Shown one piece after another: positions 9,801 through 24,800 of a stretch of DNA of 64,000 bases. The DNA is from Chaetorhynchus papuensis. Lineage: Eukaryota > Chordata > Aves > Passeriformes > Rhipiduridae. How positions within the stretch are numbered: position 1 is the stretch's first letter; each line of letters begins with the position of its first letter. Where the stretch lies: NCBI GenBank assembly GCA_013396525.1, contig VWYX01001249.1, positions 149,770-213,769 on the forward strand. The letters are read 5' to 3'. The position numbers were made by a program, and so were the translations under genes. The notes under the pieces are model-generated. The model had not been told where the DNA came from, ran no database searches, and saw only the letters and a program-made list of their open reading frames with translations.

Positions 9801-12800
9801 TGGTATGTGAAGTCTTGCTGGCTCTGGAGAGCCAAGTGGGACAAAAGGAATATGAAGAATGTATTTAGTTTAGAACATAATACAAACCATTGCAAACGCA
9901 GAAAGAAAGGGCCTTTCTTTAAGTATGCAAATTGTTTCTCAGGCTTCACGTCACAGTAATATTACCCTTTAGGTCAGATGTAAATTGTTTTCCTAAACAT
10001 CAGGCTCGTCCAGATGTAAAACTAATGTGATGTGACCTCTCACTACAAGTAGGATTAGTGGGGGGTCTCACTATCACTGAATATAAATTGAACTCCTCAT
10101 GTAGGTATTCCGGTTTGGTTTTCTTTTGCTTTAATTTACTGTAATTATCCAAGAGCAGGCACAGTAATATGACACTGGTTTAGGTAAAGGAACTATTAGT
10201 GGGGGAGGAAAGAATAACTAGCAAGTTCTATCAGTTAAGAGCCGGAGCAAAGAGGAGCAGAGATGTAGCATTTTGCATAATGCTACAAGTGAGCTCCTGA
10301 AATCGGTGGTTTGGACAACAGGACACAGATTGTATCTCAGTGGGGCAGCTTTATCTGTGACAGCATGTGCTACATTAACGAGTGGCCAAAAAGGTTCCTG
10401 AAGACATTCATTCAACAGTACAGTGATTATCAGGTAAGACAAATATGATATTGCTGTAGTAATGCTACTGCTGAGGGGAAATCCAGCACACAGAATATAT
10501 CAGTATTCACCACCTCGTCTAATGGTTGTAATACTAATTTTAGAAAGTCGTCTTGTAGGCGTGATATTGTGAGGTAATGCTCTGCTGCAAAAACGTGTTT
10601 ATCTTAAAAAAATTCTTTTTCCTTGATGAAATCTTTGCTCTATGGCTTAAGAATCTCTGAAAGTCTCTTATGTTCAGCACTTGTGGCTATTAAGTCAGAG
10701 ATTTATGATATTGCCTTTGGGTTTTCAGGTCAATCTATTAATTGACAATGAAGCGGAGAAGGATTACCTTTATGATGTGCTGCGGATGTACCACCAGTAA
10801 GATCTAGCTTTATATATGTTTGTGTAGAATTTTGCTAGTATTTTTAAATTTGAAGAATTAATATTCAAAATTTTAAATAGTCTTTCTATATGCTACTAGG
10901 AATGTCGTTGAAATAAGAGGGTTTTGTCCTGTTTAATGAAATCTTGTGGTTTGACAGCATAACCTGCAGGCAAAGAAGGAGCATGTCTGTAATCACTTAC
11001 ACAGTTACTTTGGTTTTATGACTTGGCAGTTTTGTAAAAGCACTTAGTGGATTCATATTTGGGTGTGTGTGGGGGGAAGCTCCTGCATGATAAAACTGTT
11101 CTTGGGAAACAGGAAGAGAGCATTAATAACATTCCTTAACATTTCCAAACAATGCTTATTGGATTAATATTATTAATGCCACATGCACAAAGGTTTTCAC
11201 TGACATCACTTTTCAAAGATTTTTTTGCTAACTTTTCAGACAGCAATTTTGCAACTGTTTTTCAGAAAACTGGCAAAATTTAGCCTTGGAATCTGTTGGG
11301 CATGTTTAATGACTCTCACTTATTACAATACAATGATAAAAAATTGGTAAGGTGATAGGCCTATTACCAATCCTTTTGCTCAACTGATTTAAACCACAGT
11401 TGCCTGGGACTTATATCATAGAGAATGACGCCAGCCTCTAAACCATTGTTTTTCAAAGAAGATGAGAATGCATTTTCCACTAATCATGGACAAGCGGCTC
11501 TGATAGACAATGTTTCCATTCATATTGTAATTAAAGCATCTCAGCTGAGTGAAATGTAGACGTTTCCACCTAATGTTTGCACCGAGCTGGAGTTATGGGG
11601 GTATTCAGCTGCATATCTGATTCAGTTTCACTCAGGTCTGTCTAATTGCTTTTCCATTCATAAAGACTTGTGTGGAAAGCCAGTTGGTTCAGTAGATCTG
11701 AATTATTTAAAATCTTCTTGCAGTTACAAAATTAACAATGCACATGGCAACTTTTCTTCAGTTTCCAAGATTGCAATGACTTGGGCAAGATTTTCAATAT
11801 CTCTGTGAACCTGTACTGATCACATATCACTTCCTGGGAATCCATTATGAAATATCCCAGGGCAAAAATATGTGCAGCTGCTGTTGGAGTTAACACTTAA
11901 TATCTGCTTCACTGTGAATAGCATTTCCAGCAGTATTTGACCTCTAACCCCATATAGGTGTTCCTGATCTGTATTTTCCCTGCCCATGCCTCAGAGAAGT
12001 TGCATGCCAGGAAATGTAAATTAAAAGAAAGGAAACACAAAATAATACAGAGTGAGTTTAACTGGATATTTTATAGGAATAGATCTACTGAACCTTAGCC
12101 GTTCCTCCACTCCTGCAGCTGTACAACAAAGGATATTTTGTAACCTATAACTATCTCAGTGCTGACAATTTCAAGGAGACCACTTTGCTTAGCTCTCATG
12201 AACGAGATGTTCACAGCAGTTTAACTTCGGTAGGTTTTTTAATTAGTTGATCACCCTTCAAATCCGATTTTGAACAAAAATTGAAACTTAAACAAAGTCT
12301 TTGCTCTAGCTGCTGAATATTGGGATTCTTTTTTTCCTGGATTGAAGCAATTTTTCAGTCCTCTAAGTTCAGGAAAGGAAGGAGCATGTAGCCTGGATTT
12401 ACGTACAAGGATTCCTAACTAGTAAGGAAAAACTCCAGTAGGCAGGTATGTAGACATCAGGAGAGTTATTTTCAAACATTTCCATAAATCTTGTGGGTGC
12501 TCTGAGAATGAAATTGGAGATGTCATCTATAAATGTGATGTGCATGACCGTAAAGGATCAAGTGAATGTATAGGAGACTTCAGATGTTTTGAAGCAGGTA
12601 TTCTTTATTTACAGAAAGTTTGTTATTTTGCTTTTGTCAAACCAGCATCTGCATAAATATCTTTTTTGGTAGCTTGAAAGGACGTGCGAACATTGAAGCC
12701 ACATGCACAACAACTTATAAAATGAAGCTTTTTCTTGGTGCGTCGGTTACCTGTGCTTGTTTTGTCACTGTGTTTTTGCAGGTCTATGAACCTCCCAGTG

Positions 12801-15800
12801 CTTGTGGGGGACCTAAAACTGGTGATTAATGAACCAAGCAGGTTGCCTCTGTTCGATGCTATCCGCCCACTCATCCCGTTAAAACACCAGGTGGAATATG
12901 ATCAGCTTACACCCAAACGCTCACGGTAAGAGAACGCAGAACAACAACAACAAAACCAAAACAAAAGCAGCTAACTTAAATACAAGCAGGAAATACTGAG
13001 TTTCCAGGTAAATTCAGAGTAAAATACTGCTCATCTATGTAGAGCTGGGCATAGTTATTTTACTTTTGCTATATTTCCTAGAAGTACAGCTGCCTGAAAT
13101 TGTTTGCCAAGTAGTTTAATCTAGTAAAAGCAGGGTAAAGGAGTTGAAACCATTTTTTTAATCATTTTTTCTGCATTTAATAATTAAAAAAAACCTCTCA
13201 TAGCTCTAACCCTCTAAAAGCAGTTTCAGTGATTGCAAATGTCTTTTCATAAGAATAAACTTGATGGCTTTAGTTAACACACATCCATCCAAACTTCAGC
13301 CAACTTGCTTTTTTAAATGCCCAAATTATATCAGAGAAATATAATGTCTGACTTACACATGAAACATTGTTGAGAGAAGGTGCTACACAGCTGAACACTC
13401 AAGTGTTTCCATTTTTGCAGAAAGCTGAAAGAGGTGAGATTGGATCGTTTGAATCCTGAAGGGCTTGGATTAAGTGTAAGAGGTGGAGTGGAATTCAGCT
13501 GTGGCCTCTTCATCTCCCAGTTAGTTAAAGGAGGACAGGCAGACAATGCTGGACTTCAGGTAAGAAAATTATGTTCCTGAACTGTTAGGTGCTAAGGGTT
13601 GTTCTTTAACATTTAGAAATTGCTTTTACTAAGATGCTCTTTGTCTATTCTAGTAGAATTCCTAAGATATGTAAGTCAATGCCATGGTAAATACCATTAT
13701 ACCAGTCACGAATCAAGTCATTAAAACTGTTCATTTTGTTGTTTTTAGTGATATGTAAAGCTTTATTTTTTCTTGTTCGGGATGTGATAATTCTTGAAGG
13801 TTAAAGGTTTTTCTGGAATGTTTACACTTCATGAGTAACAATGGTTATATGTGAGCAGATGGAAAGACAGACCTCTAGACTGTGGAAGAGTGTTTTGAGT
13901 TGCCAAGTTCTGATTGAATGTAGAACAGAGCATATATGTACTGAAAGTGTTAAATCCACCTTGCACTGATATAATTTGTGCAATTAAATGCTTCCTTAAA
14001 TTCATGTATAAATTCTGGGGGTTTTGGTTTATGCAAAGAAAGAAAGAACATATTTTTAACTATTCCCAGTGTCCTCTGTACTGTATAGAATTGCACTTTC
14101 TGTGATTGAATTTTAGATACGTGAACTCGCCAATAAGGATGGCAAAAATAATTATGTAGAAACACTGAAATACTTATGCAATTTGCATTAATGAAGTTTT
14201 GGGTGTTTGGTTTCTTTTTGGATGTGGCATTGTGGCATGTGCTTAGTGAAAAGAGAAGTGAGAAATTGCTGTGGCAAATGTCTGCATTTTTCTGTCAGAC
14301 CTTGAATCTGATAAGGTGTTTTAAAGGTCTGAGTTCCTGAGTGGAAAGGCTAATATGTCTGGCTACTTTTAATTTGTCAAGCCTGAATATTTGCTGAAAG
14401 TATTGATAGCTAAAGGTTATGTTTAATACTAGTCCAAAATATATTAGCCCGGCAAGATTGATTACAGTGTTTAATTAGGCTGGCATGTTTTGTAGATAGG
14501 CTTCAGTATTATCCCACAGCTCTCTCAGATTAAAAAACCTATAGTTTTCACTACAAAAGTTCATGTACTTCATCTTCTACATCACACAGCAAGAATGGGA
14601 AGTGTAGACAAGGGAGTTGTTCCTGGGCTGTAGGTAGCTCAGTAGAGAGGGTCCATCTGCTTCCTTCCTTCACTGCTAGAAACTGGAGAAAAAGACCAAG
14701 ACCAGTCACTTTTATGGCTTTTGTAACATCTCCTGGGAAATATTGGAAAGCACTAATGAGGCTGATCAATAAAGAACTTAAACTGCTGTGCTAGTGCATA
14801 GATCTTAATGCTGTGCTGCAGCTCTGCTTCTCTGCTTGTTTCAGACTAACATTTTGACACGATCACTGGATAAGGAGTTCAGCTGTTGTGCTCCTACAAG
14901 GATGCCAGTTTTCCTAGTTTCTCAGTAGACAAAAAGGCCCCATGGCTTTCTGTGACTGAGGTCATCATGGTACATGTTGGTGTCAGTGAGTGGGGTTGTA
15001 AAGGATCTCTGGGCTGGAGCGCACAAACTTTATTGCAACTTAGAACGTGGTTAGTGTTCAGCAGACAAAGTAGGTGCAATAAGGGGGAAGTGTGTTTGAC
15101 TGTGATTTTGTTAGGTTTAGATTATATGAATTAATATGGGCAGATGGTGCTTTGCATCTCCTGTAACTGCCTGGCTTCTGTTTTTTGATATGTGGTGTTA
15201 AAGCTCAGCCTAAAGTGCCTGAATAATAGGTGGCACTAGGCACTTTCTGAACCTCACTGAATAACAAGACCTGACAGGCAGCCCATTGTTCTAAATTGCT
15301 GTCTCACAGTAAAGCCAACTGCTTCTGAAATTTCACCCACCTCCTTTATTTAACAAAATCTCTACACATTTTCTATCCCAAAAATGCTGTCTGAGAAAGG
15401 TATAATGATTTTCTATTATACATCAGTTTTACATCCTGCTGCTTTTAAAATTTCCAGTTCAGATTGCATGGTTTCTCCTTGAAGTACTTTCCAAGTTACA
15501 TTAAAATGACCAAATAATAATGAAGGTTCTCTGTGTCACTTGTAGTTTTGACCCTTTTTTGACTACAGTTTCTCTAAAAGGCACAAGTGTCTTTTTTTGT
15601 CCTTCCATTAAGAAATGGACTTCATCTTCCTCCCCCCTCCACTGCTTTTTGATACTTGTGTGTGAGGATTCTGCTGAATACAAAGCGAGTGGTGTGAATG
15701 ATGAAAGTGGAAGAAGTATACAAAATGGGAAATTTGAAACAGCTGATGTTATTATATGAACCCCTTCAATTTCCTAGAAGCACTAAATATTATATTTCTC

Positions 15801-18800
15801 ATGTTAAAAGTTACAAATAATAGGCATTTTACTTGAGAAAAGTTAGGTTTGCATCTTTTCTCTAAAAAGTCTGTCATCTCTCTGTTTGATAGGGAAAGGG
15901 GAAACTGTGATATAACACCAAAATAATTGTTACTGTTCTACTGTACTCAGTCCCGCAGACTTTTATCTCCACAACTCTGATTCATTAGGTTGGTATACAG
16001 TGATACCAGTACAAAAGTAACAAAATACATGAAAACAGCTATTAATTACTCCAGTATTAGATACCTTTGTCCAGGGAAAGCTGTTCAAGTATCCTAAAGA
16101 GAAGCAGTTTGCTGTATGCCTATACATCTCCTGTAGTTCAGCCTAGATTGGGTTATTTGTAAAGCTCCCTCAGCATTGTCTGTCAGCAATATAAATGTCA
16201 TTAGGTTGAGTGAAGAGCACTGAGTTTCAGAAATTAGATGACAGTCTAGTAAAGAGGATTGTTGAAAATATCTGTATGGGAAAACTCATTCCCATACTGG
16301 AGGGAAAAATAAAATATGCTCTTGCGTGCATTTATAATTTTGCAAGTGCGTCCTGGGGAGATGAGAACAGATTTGACTCAGTGAATGCTGACACCCTCAG
16401 AACAACACGAGTTCTGCTGGAACAGCAGCCCCATGATGGCACTGCCATTTGCAGCCCTAAAACTGGGGGGCTCCTGTGCATCAAGGCATTGCAGTCTATA
16501 GCAGAATGATAGGTTACCCTTTTAAAGGGTTGGGTTTGTGCAAACCCAGGCTCCATGCTCTGCTACAGCCTGCATGATGTGGAAGGTGTGAGTAAAGGGG
16601 GGATCTCGAACTAAACAAAAATCAGACAAACCACACNNNNNNNNNNCCTCTTCCACCACATATGTAAAATCAACAGAAAAAGGGTTGGGTGGATGGATTT
16701 GGTTTTGAATCTTTGGAACAAGTCGGTTGAATGAATGACAGCAAGAGCTGTCAGGGGTGTAACTCTAAACTGCAGACCCCATGTGCTTTTCTTGTCTGAT
16801 TCTGTATTTGCTACAGGTTGTATGTTCAAAAGCCTTCATTATTGACCTATTTCTGGTCTTATTAAAGATTATTTTAAAAATCCATCTTGCATAAATAAAA
16901 CCTGTCAGGCTCTTAGGAGTGCAGGCCGTTTCCCTGGATGAGATTTTTTTTGTATGCCCAGCAGAGGGAGCGGATGTCCCACCGGTCAGGGGCTACGGCC
17001 CACAGTCCTGTTTTGCCTCTGCGAGTGTGTTCCGTTCTGCAGGACAGTTTTCTGTGCTTTTGTAGCCTTCTGATGCTGCGTTGTGTCAGACAAAAATGTT
17101 CAGCTTCAGTGGAAAGGGTGACACAGGAGCTGGCAGAATGAACATATTGTTAATGCTTTGTGTAGTATTGCAGAGCATGAGACACATCCCAGGAGAACTA
17201 GAAAAGCTCGTGAAAGAAATAAACAAGATACATTGCTGGGGGTTTGGGGTTTTTGTTTGTGCTTTTTTTTTCAATTGGACAGATCACAGTAGGAAGATTC
17301 AATGGTCATTTTTACATAAGAAAAAAGGCAGAAGGTGACAGCATGCCCGATGTCCTGTCACCCAATGTTGTGTTTCTGTGTGTGTTACAGTCTCTAGAAC
17401 ACAGGCTATGTTGAGGAATTCCTACTTCCAGTTCCACTCACTCCTCTCATATAAAATAAAAACACAGAGCCTCTCAACAAAGTAATTTAAGGTTTTTGGG
17501 GTTTTTTTAATGAGCATGATAATGCCTTCCACCCAAATTTTGTTGAATAAAAATAGTTGCTATAGCTTTGCTGAAACTTGAAATCAGCTTCACACAGATA
17601 CTGCCATGGAGAACTTAAGCCTAAAGTGAAATCTGGGAGCTCGACACTTGAGTCTTTAAATGGAGCATTTTAGGCAATCATAGCTGGGGATAATGCTGCA
17701 GTGAAACCAGACACATTTGTGAGGATGCACACCTAGTTTCATCAACTAAGAAAAAAACCCCCGTGCTGTCAATGTTAATGAGAAAAGTCTCATCAAATAC
17801 ATTTTGCATAACAAATATTCACAGTACTTCAGAGGAAATGCTACTGGAGAGCAGTAAAGCCAAAGTATTTGGCTTTGTCCTTGTGGAGATCAGAGGTATA
17901 AGATGATACTGTTGATGGTTTGTTAAGGTAATTTCCTGGTAATGATTTGTATAATTTATCATGCAATGGGTGGATCTGCATTGATAATGGAAGGAATCAT
18001 GAACTAATTTTCATACAGCCACGTCACGGGGTTCACATCAAGTAAAAGTCTTTGCTTATGGTGCTCTAGCCAGGACCTGGCATTTTTCATTGTAATCTAG
18101 AGCAGATAATAAGGCACTACCATAAATGAAGTGGGCAATATATTCATTGATTTCTTCTCAGCCTACCCGGATAAGAGGATCATTAAGCAGAGTTCATAGA
18201 AATTTGGAAATTTCTACTCCAGTCATCATAGCATATCAAATTTGGATTTATATTAGAGGAAGGGAAACTTTTTGATTGTATTCTGATCAATGAGATTTGA
18301 AATGTTATAGAAGTGGCTGAAAGCACCCTGTCTGCTCTACACTAATAAATTGAACACTGCCAGGGATTGTCCTTGGGGTGCTGCCATTGGATTGCCAATA
18401 AATGTTAACGTGGTCCCCAAAAAAACCACAGAGATGTAGAGTCCATTAAAATAATGCGTTTTCTTAATCCAGAATCAGGCAAGATAAAACGACCAAGTTT
18501 AGTTTTTATCCATCAAAAATAGTTAAGAATGTATTTCAGAAAACATATGGTAAAAACAAACTTTAACTGCTGAAGTATAAAAGAAGAACATAACTCCAAA
18601 ATTATTTGAATTAAAACACAGAGTCTTGTGTTTAAGGTAATCTGTGGACTACAAATATGATATATGGTAGAAAGTATTTATAAAATTGTTATTTGGCCAT
18701 TAATTTGCTCTTTTGGTGTTTGGTATTAATTAAAAACAAATACAGGGAAGTGTGATCTGGACATTAACTGAAATTCAGAAAGTATTCTCAAATCAAGATT

Positions 18801-21800
18801 ATCTAACCTTTGCATCAAATTATTGCCAGATTGTATCTGATCTTAAAAACTTTTTAAAATGTTAGCTCATAGTTATTTTTTCTTCTCCCTTCCATTTGCG
18901 AGGTTGGAGATGAGATAGTGCGCATAAATGGATATTCCATTTCGTCATGCACACACGAAGAAGTCATAAACCTCATTCGTACAAAGAAAATCGTGTCCAT
19001 AAAAGTGAGACGTAAGTAACACAAAAAATCACCTCTCACCAAAGATTGCTATTGATAGACTGCTGGTGGTCTGTAGAAACTTAACACAATTTTTTTTTTT
19101 TTTCAGATATTGGCATGATACCTGTCAAAAGGTAATGGCTTTTCATTAGAAAACAAATTAGATTATTTATTTTCACACAGCCTCTTCTATCAAAAGAATC
19201 TGTTTTTAATTACGAATATGTGTGAATGCTGATTAAAATGTTGCATCCTTTTTAATGAACAGGCAGATGTCTTGTTTGATGAATCTGGTTTTATACCAGT
19301 TGCCTACTTAAATGAACCAATTTCTATTTCCTCATTTGTCATGAACATCTCCTCAAAATTTAATTATCAATGCATCTAGTTTGATGGAGAGCTCCACTGT
19401 TTCTCTGCGTATGTAGCATTTGATGATGGCTTCAGAGTTTAGAAAAATTCAAAATTGTTTTTCTCTTCCAATTTTTCTTGAAAAGCTAAATCCTTAAGTG
19501 GAATGTTTGAGGAATGTTAATGACAGGAGGTGTTGTTCTGCATAGACATTTGAGTAAAATGTTCAAATGGTTACAGGTAATTTTACAGTCTTTTTTAGAG
19601 TCTCCCAAAATGGTTTCAGTTGAGAGGGCTTTATCAAATTTATATTCAACCTTTAGTAACCCAAATAATTGTCCGCTTGTTTGATGTTCTGTTTAAATTC
19701 CTGGAAAATAAACCAGATGTGAATGGTATACAAAGAAAGTTGTGCATGCAAAATAGAAGGCTGCATTCCAAAGTAGATGCTGGAATACGCTGACATTTAT
19801 TTTGTCCTATTATTTTAAATTATTTTTTTCCTTTCAGTTCTGCAGATGAACCACTTAAATGGCAATATGTGGATCAATTTGTGTCAGACTCTGGGGTAAG
19901 AGATCAATATTTTGTTACATCTCTTCTGGAGAATCTGTAATGGTTCTGAAACACTTTCTCCTCTGACCTTTTTAGAGAAGCTATTGTATGCATTACTATA
20001 ATGCAGTATCTTGTTGAAAGTATTCTGTGAGAAAATTCTTTCGTGATATGAAATTATTCTAGAGCTATTAGGTAAGGAAGGAGCAGGGCAAAAATGAAAT
20101 TACTTTTGCTCATTAATTGGTACTTTATTTTGCTTGAGCATATTAACTTCCCAGGCTGTAGTTCTACTGCATAAATCTTTATCAGATTATTTGGCCTATT
20201 TTAGGCCAAAATTAGTGGAGGAATTACAACTTTGAATGCAAGTCACTTCTAAGGGTTGCAGAAGTGAAAAGAAATACCACAATTACTGTTCTTTTGCTTT
20301 CAGGAAGAAAGACTTAGTTAAATAGGGAGCCTTATCATGTATTTCTCCAGCCCTTTTGTCAGGGAACATCTAAATGATTATTTTGCCATATCACTTTCCT
20401 CTAATTTTCCTTCAACGTTTTCTGAAGACAAAGTTTGACTATTGAAGTAATATTCTCCCAATAGGTAAGTTCAGTCTTTCACTTCAGCCATGCAGCTCCA
20501 CTGAAATAACCCTACTTCAGATTCATTTCCAGCAGGATAGGGCCTTGGAGCCTTGAATAGGACCTTGAATCTTATCTTGATGCTGGCTGGTAATCATCCT
20601 GAAATTTTATAGTTGTCTTGATGAGAATTGAAGACAGAATTAACATCTGCAGCATTGCTTTGTCCCTCTGCAGGAAGGAAAGGGCAGTGTTGCTGGGCTT
20701 GCTTCTTCTGGAGGGAGAGATAATAAAGAGAAGAAAGTCTTCATTAGCTTAATTGGTACAAAAGGCATGGGATGCAGGTGGGTACACATTTTTTATTTAA
20801 TGTCACTGTTTTTCAGATGAGACACTCAGGGCAGTTATTTCCACCCTTCTTTGATATGATGTCAGGAAAATAAAGATCCATGCTGGATCAGGAAGGCAAA
20901 CTGCAACAGCAGGGTATCTGTGGCACATACTGCAGATTTTAGGCAAAGTATAAGTACCTGTGTTAAAAGTTCAGTTATAAAGAAAAAAACTTTTAAATTT
21001 AAAAATAAGAGCAGACCGAAAGTGCCTTAGTACAAGTTACAATGGAATTGGATCTTTTAAATGCTTTTACATTTTTAAACACCTAAAAATTCTGGATGTA
21101 GCAAATTCAGCACTATCCACTGTCAGGTTCACTCCCTGCCCTTAGAGTGCTTTCTCTGACCCTTTTCAGAACTAAAACACAATCACAAAGCTATATCCAG
21201 TTCCTAAAAGTAATGTTGAATTTGCAAGAGTTTTTAGAAATATGATTCTGGGATTCTTGGACTCGGGTCCTTGCAATACTTATGGAGGTTTTGAAGTAGA
21301 AGGGATATTGTAGGATTTCTTACATATTTAGGAATATATAGTTGAAATTATTAGGACTTTTCTCTCCTGTAATTTGGAGGATGTAAAGTTTTTTAAAAAA
21401 TTATTTACAAACCTGGAGGGGTGGCTCAGCATCACTAAAAGTAGTTTCTGTGTTTGGGCCCAGCTTAGATGGCAGCCTAAAGTTCCTGAGCGAGATGTTT
21501 GCCTCTGGATGAAACATCCTTCTTGCTTCTATTAAATAATCCTAGCAAAATAACACTGTTTTGTACATACAGTATCTTGAAATTCAGTGAACAATTAGTA
21601 GTTCTTCATTGCGTTACTTTCTTGCTTTCAAATCTCATTAGAGTCCCCATCCTTTAGACAGTGTAGGTCAGCATACATGTAAGTTTCAGCATGTAAGGTG
21701 AAATACAGAAGCTTGAATATTTTTATTTTTGCTTTTTCTTTAAAACCAGTTTTGTGGTGTAAAGAATAGAAAAATAGGATGATAAACCCTGTGTACTGGC

Positions 21801-24800
21801 AAGTTTTGGTGTTTGTTGCAGAGTTGGCTAATACCATAAATATTCTTTAATCAAAAACAAATTATGAGAGAACAACTAAAACTACTCACTGTATTATTCC
21901 ATAAATATTATTCTATAAACATTATCCTATTAATGTCTGGGGGTTTTTTTATGTTTCCAGTATTTCCAGTGGGCCAACACAAAAACCAGGCATTTTTATC
22001 AGCAATGTTAAGCCAGGCTCTCTTTCAGCAGAGGTGGGCTTGGAGGTAAGTTTGCCCCCTCCAAGGTAGGTACCACAAGGAATTCTCACAGCTTCTAGGA
22101 TTCTGAATCTCTCTAAAGCACTAGCTGTGTTGGTATTATTTTTTGGTGGGGGCGGGTTTCCCATGGGAAAGAAATACCTTGTGGTTACATTTTAAATTAA
22201 GGTAGTTTCCTAAAATTTTAAGAACATGAGTGACCTGGGTCAGACCAATATTCCTTCAAGCTCAGGATTTGATCCCAAGCAGTGGCAATAGGAGATCTGA
22301 GTGCAGGAGGATGTGCAAGCCTGCCCAGTTTCCAGTCTGTTCCCCTTGCACTCTGCTGGTACCTGTAATTGTTGTATGAAGGGTGTTAGAGAGCTCATCT
22401 CATTCTGTTTTCGTTTAATTTATGTACTAACTTGGCACCTGTACTAAAATTTGCATTAATTTCTTTAGGTTGGTGACCAGATTGTTGAGGTGAATGGTGT
22501 GGACTTCTCTAATGTGGATCATAAAGAGGTTAAGTCAAGTCTTTATTCTCTGCATTTGTAGTTGGCAGTTTACTAAACATCTGTCCTGTTTCCCTGTCCA
22601 CAAAAAGTATGTTTTGATACTGGGCTACTGACTCAAGGGGTTGTGGATTGAACATGGGAATTTGGAGATTTGCATACCTACCACCCTATTTAGTTCTGGA
22701 AATTCCAGCCTTGGCAACCAGCATTTTTCATCCAATGTATACTGGCCTTTCATCACTTCATTCACACTGATTTTTGTTTTGTTTTGATTTGCAGGCTGTC
22801 AGAGTGCTCAAGAGTAGTCGTACTTTGACTATCTCTGTGGTAGCAGGTGCTGTAAGTAGTATATTTTTAAAAGCGGAACATTTGTGAAAATTACTATGTG
22901 GGCAAATAAATGGTAAAAATAAATGGATAAAAACAGAAGATGTGTTTCTTTATAACGTCTATACCTCTGTCAAACCAGGACAGTTTTGAGTGGCTTTTGA
23001 TTATCTCATACTACACAAAGTATTCTCAAATAAAACAGTTTCATAATTGTGGGCCAATGCAAAACCGTCCCCTCGACAAGGAATGGAAATTAACTTTATT
23101 GTAGTGGTCCCTCATGTTTGAGACCTTCTGTTCTAACAGATACCTGCTGAAACATGAAAGGTGAATTGGATTGGAGACAAATAATTTTTAATCCAGAATA
23201 GCTGATGCTTTAGTCGTATTCCAAATTAGTTCCTTTTGTAACTGTTTATTTGATCTCATTAATGTATTGACACACTGAAAATTGCCCAGTTTTTCATTCC
23301 CACTGTTCTGTGCAACAGAGCTATAAGCCTTTGGGGCCTAATCTAAAACCAGCTGAAATTAATTAAATCTTCCCTTTGACTTCAGTGTGACTTTCAATAA
23401 ATCTTTTAATGTTTTTACTGCTTTAATCCTTCTTATAGCCAAGTGTGTAGTTATATACAAGAGGACAATCAAGTTCCATAGACTAATCAAAGACTGTTTT
23501 CTAATTGCCTTGCAACTGACTTAAATAGGGAAAAAAGGATTTAATAAGTCACTTCAGCCACTTCCTAAGGGCTCATGTGTAGCTACATTAAGGAATTAAT
23601 GGTTTATTTAATCTACTCTTAGAGTAACAAAAGATGAAGCTGTCCAAAGGCACTGTAGACATTGTTTAAATAAATGCTCTGGGCTAGTTGATTAAGCTCC
23701 AGGAATTCAACATCCTAAGGACTTAGTTTCAACTCCCAGTTATGTTAACAACTGTTAAAAATATGAGATCTACCTCAGCAAGCCTCACTGGGGTGGTATC
23801 CTTAAAATGGCAAATTGTTGCTATGGAACTCTTCTGTTCCTCACTCCTTCACCTTGCATGTCTCTCCTCAATACACGTCTTTGTCTGGAGAGAAGACAGC
23901 AAGAGGAAACAGTTTCCCTACCACGGTGCAAAGGCATTCTTCAATGCCTGGTTTTGTTCAGGATGTCTACTTTGCGCTTTAGAGACAGGAAAAATCCTAC
24001 TTTCCTAATTAACATGGGATTTTAATTTCAGAAATGAAAATTAGATTAATGTTATCAAAGGGTTCTACCTATAGCACCATGGAAATATCTTTCTTGAACA
24101 GAAAATAGTGCTGGTGTCTTAACTGTAAAGCAAATGAAACAGGAACAAAAACAACTGAAATACTTAAACTATGCAGTGTTTGGGGGATGTACTTTTCCTG
24201 TATTTGGGTTCCCTGAATGATGACACATTTCTGCAGCAGCCAGGCATTAAAACACAGTAACTGTGTAGTTGTCTTCAAACTGGGAGTCATTCAGTGCTCT
24301 GTTCTCTGGCATTTCATTGCTCAGAGACATTTCAAGAAAGTGTAATGAGAAGTTTTTTCTGGGTGACACACTGAGCATGTATTTGGCATGACCCCTACAG
24401 TGCTGTTGCTGACTTCAGTAGTTGCAAACCTCTTCTGAGGTGTTCAGCAAATAATAACTTAGAGGCTGAAAGTAGAATAGCTCCTTGGAGTAAGTGGTCA
24501 GATCTCTGAGGATCTTTCAGGGTGTGTTCCTCAGGAAGAGCGATGTAAGGAAATGGCAGATGTGCTACTGTGTAGTTGGCTTTTAATTATTTCCTAGAAG
24601 AACTACATTCATGAGATATTTTCACAGCTGATTGGGGTGGTGGTTTTGATTGCAGGGAAAGGAGCTGTTCATGACTGAAGAAGAAAGGCAAAGAGAGGCA
24701 CGTCTCCGTGAGCAGGAACGCCAGGAGTTAATGCATCAGAAGCGGCTTGCCTTGGAGACCAACAAAATCATCAAAGAGCAGCAAGAGAAAGAGAGATTGT

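Larger units (their letters stand above)
6849..10728 (+). other. USH1C intron 1
   Basis: CpG-rich start, then AT-rich. It holds a CR1 fragment at 8611-8735 and a 59-bp tandem duplication at 9724-9841. No other gene seen. Confidence 0.8.
19132..24655 (+). other. USH1C introns 6-11 region
   Basis: Introns between exons 6 and 12 are 0.27-1.8 kb each. One old interspersed-repeat fragment lies at 22210-22290. Nothing else is recognised. Confidence 0.7.

Noticed and set aside
16210..16509. 99-residue frame in USH1C intron 4
   Set aside because: No similarity recognised; ends near a gap and lacks splice context.
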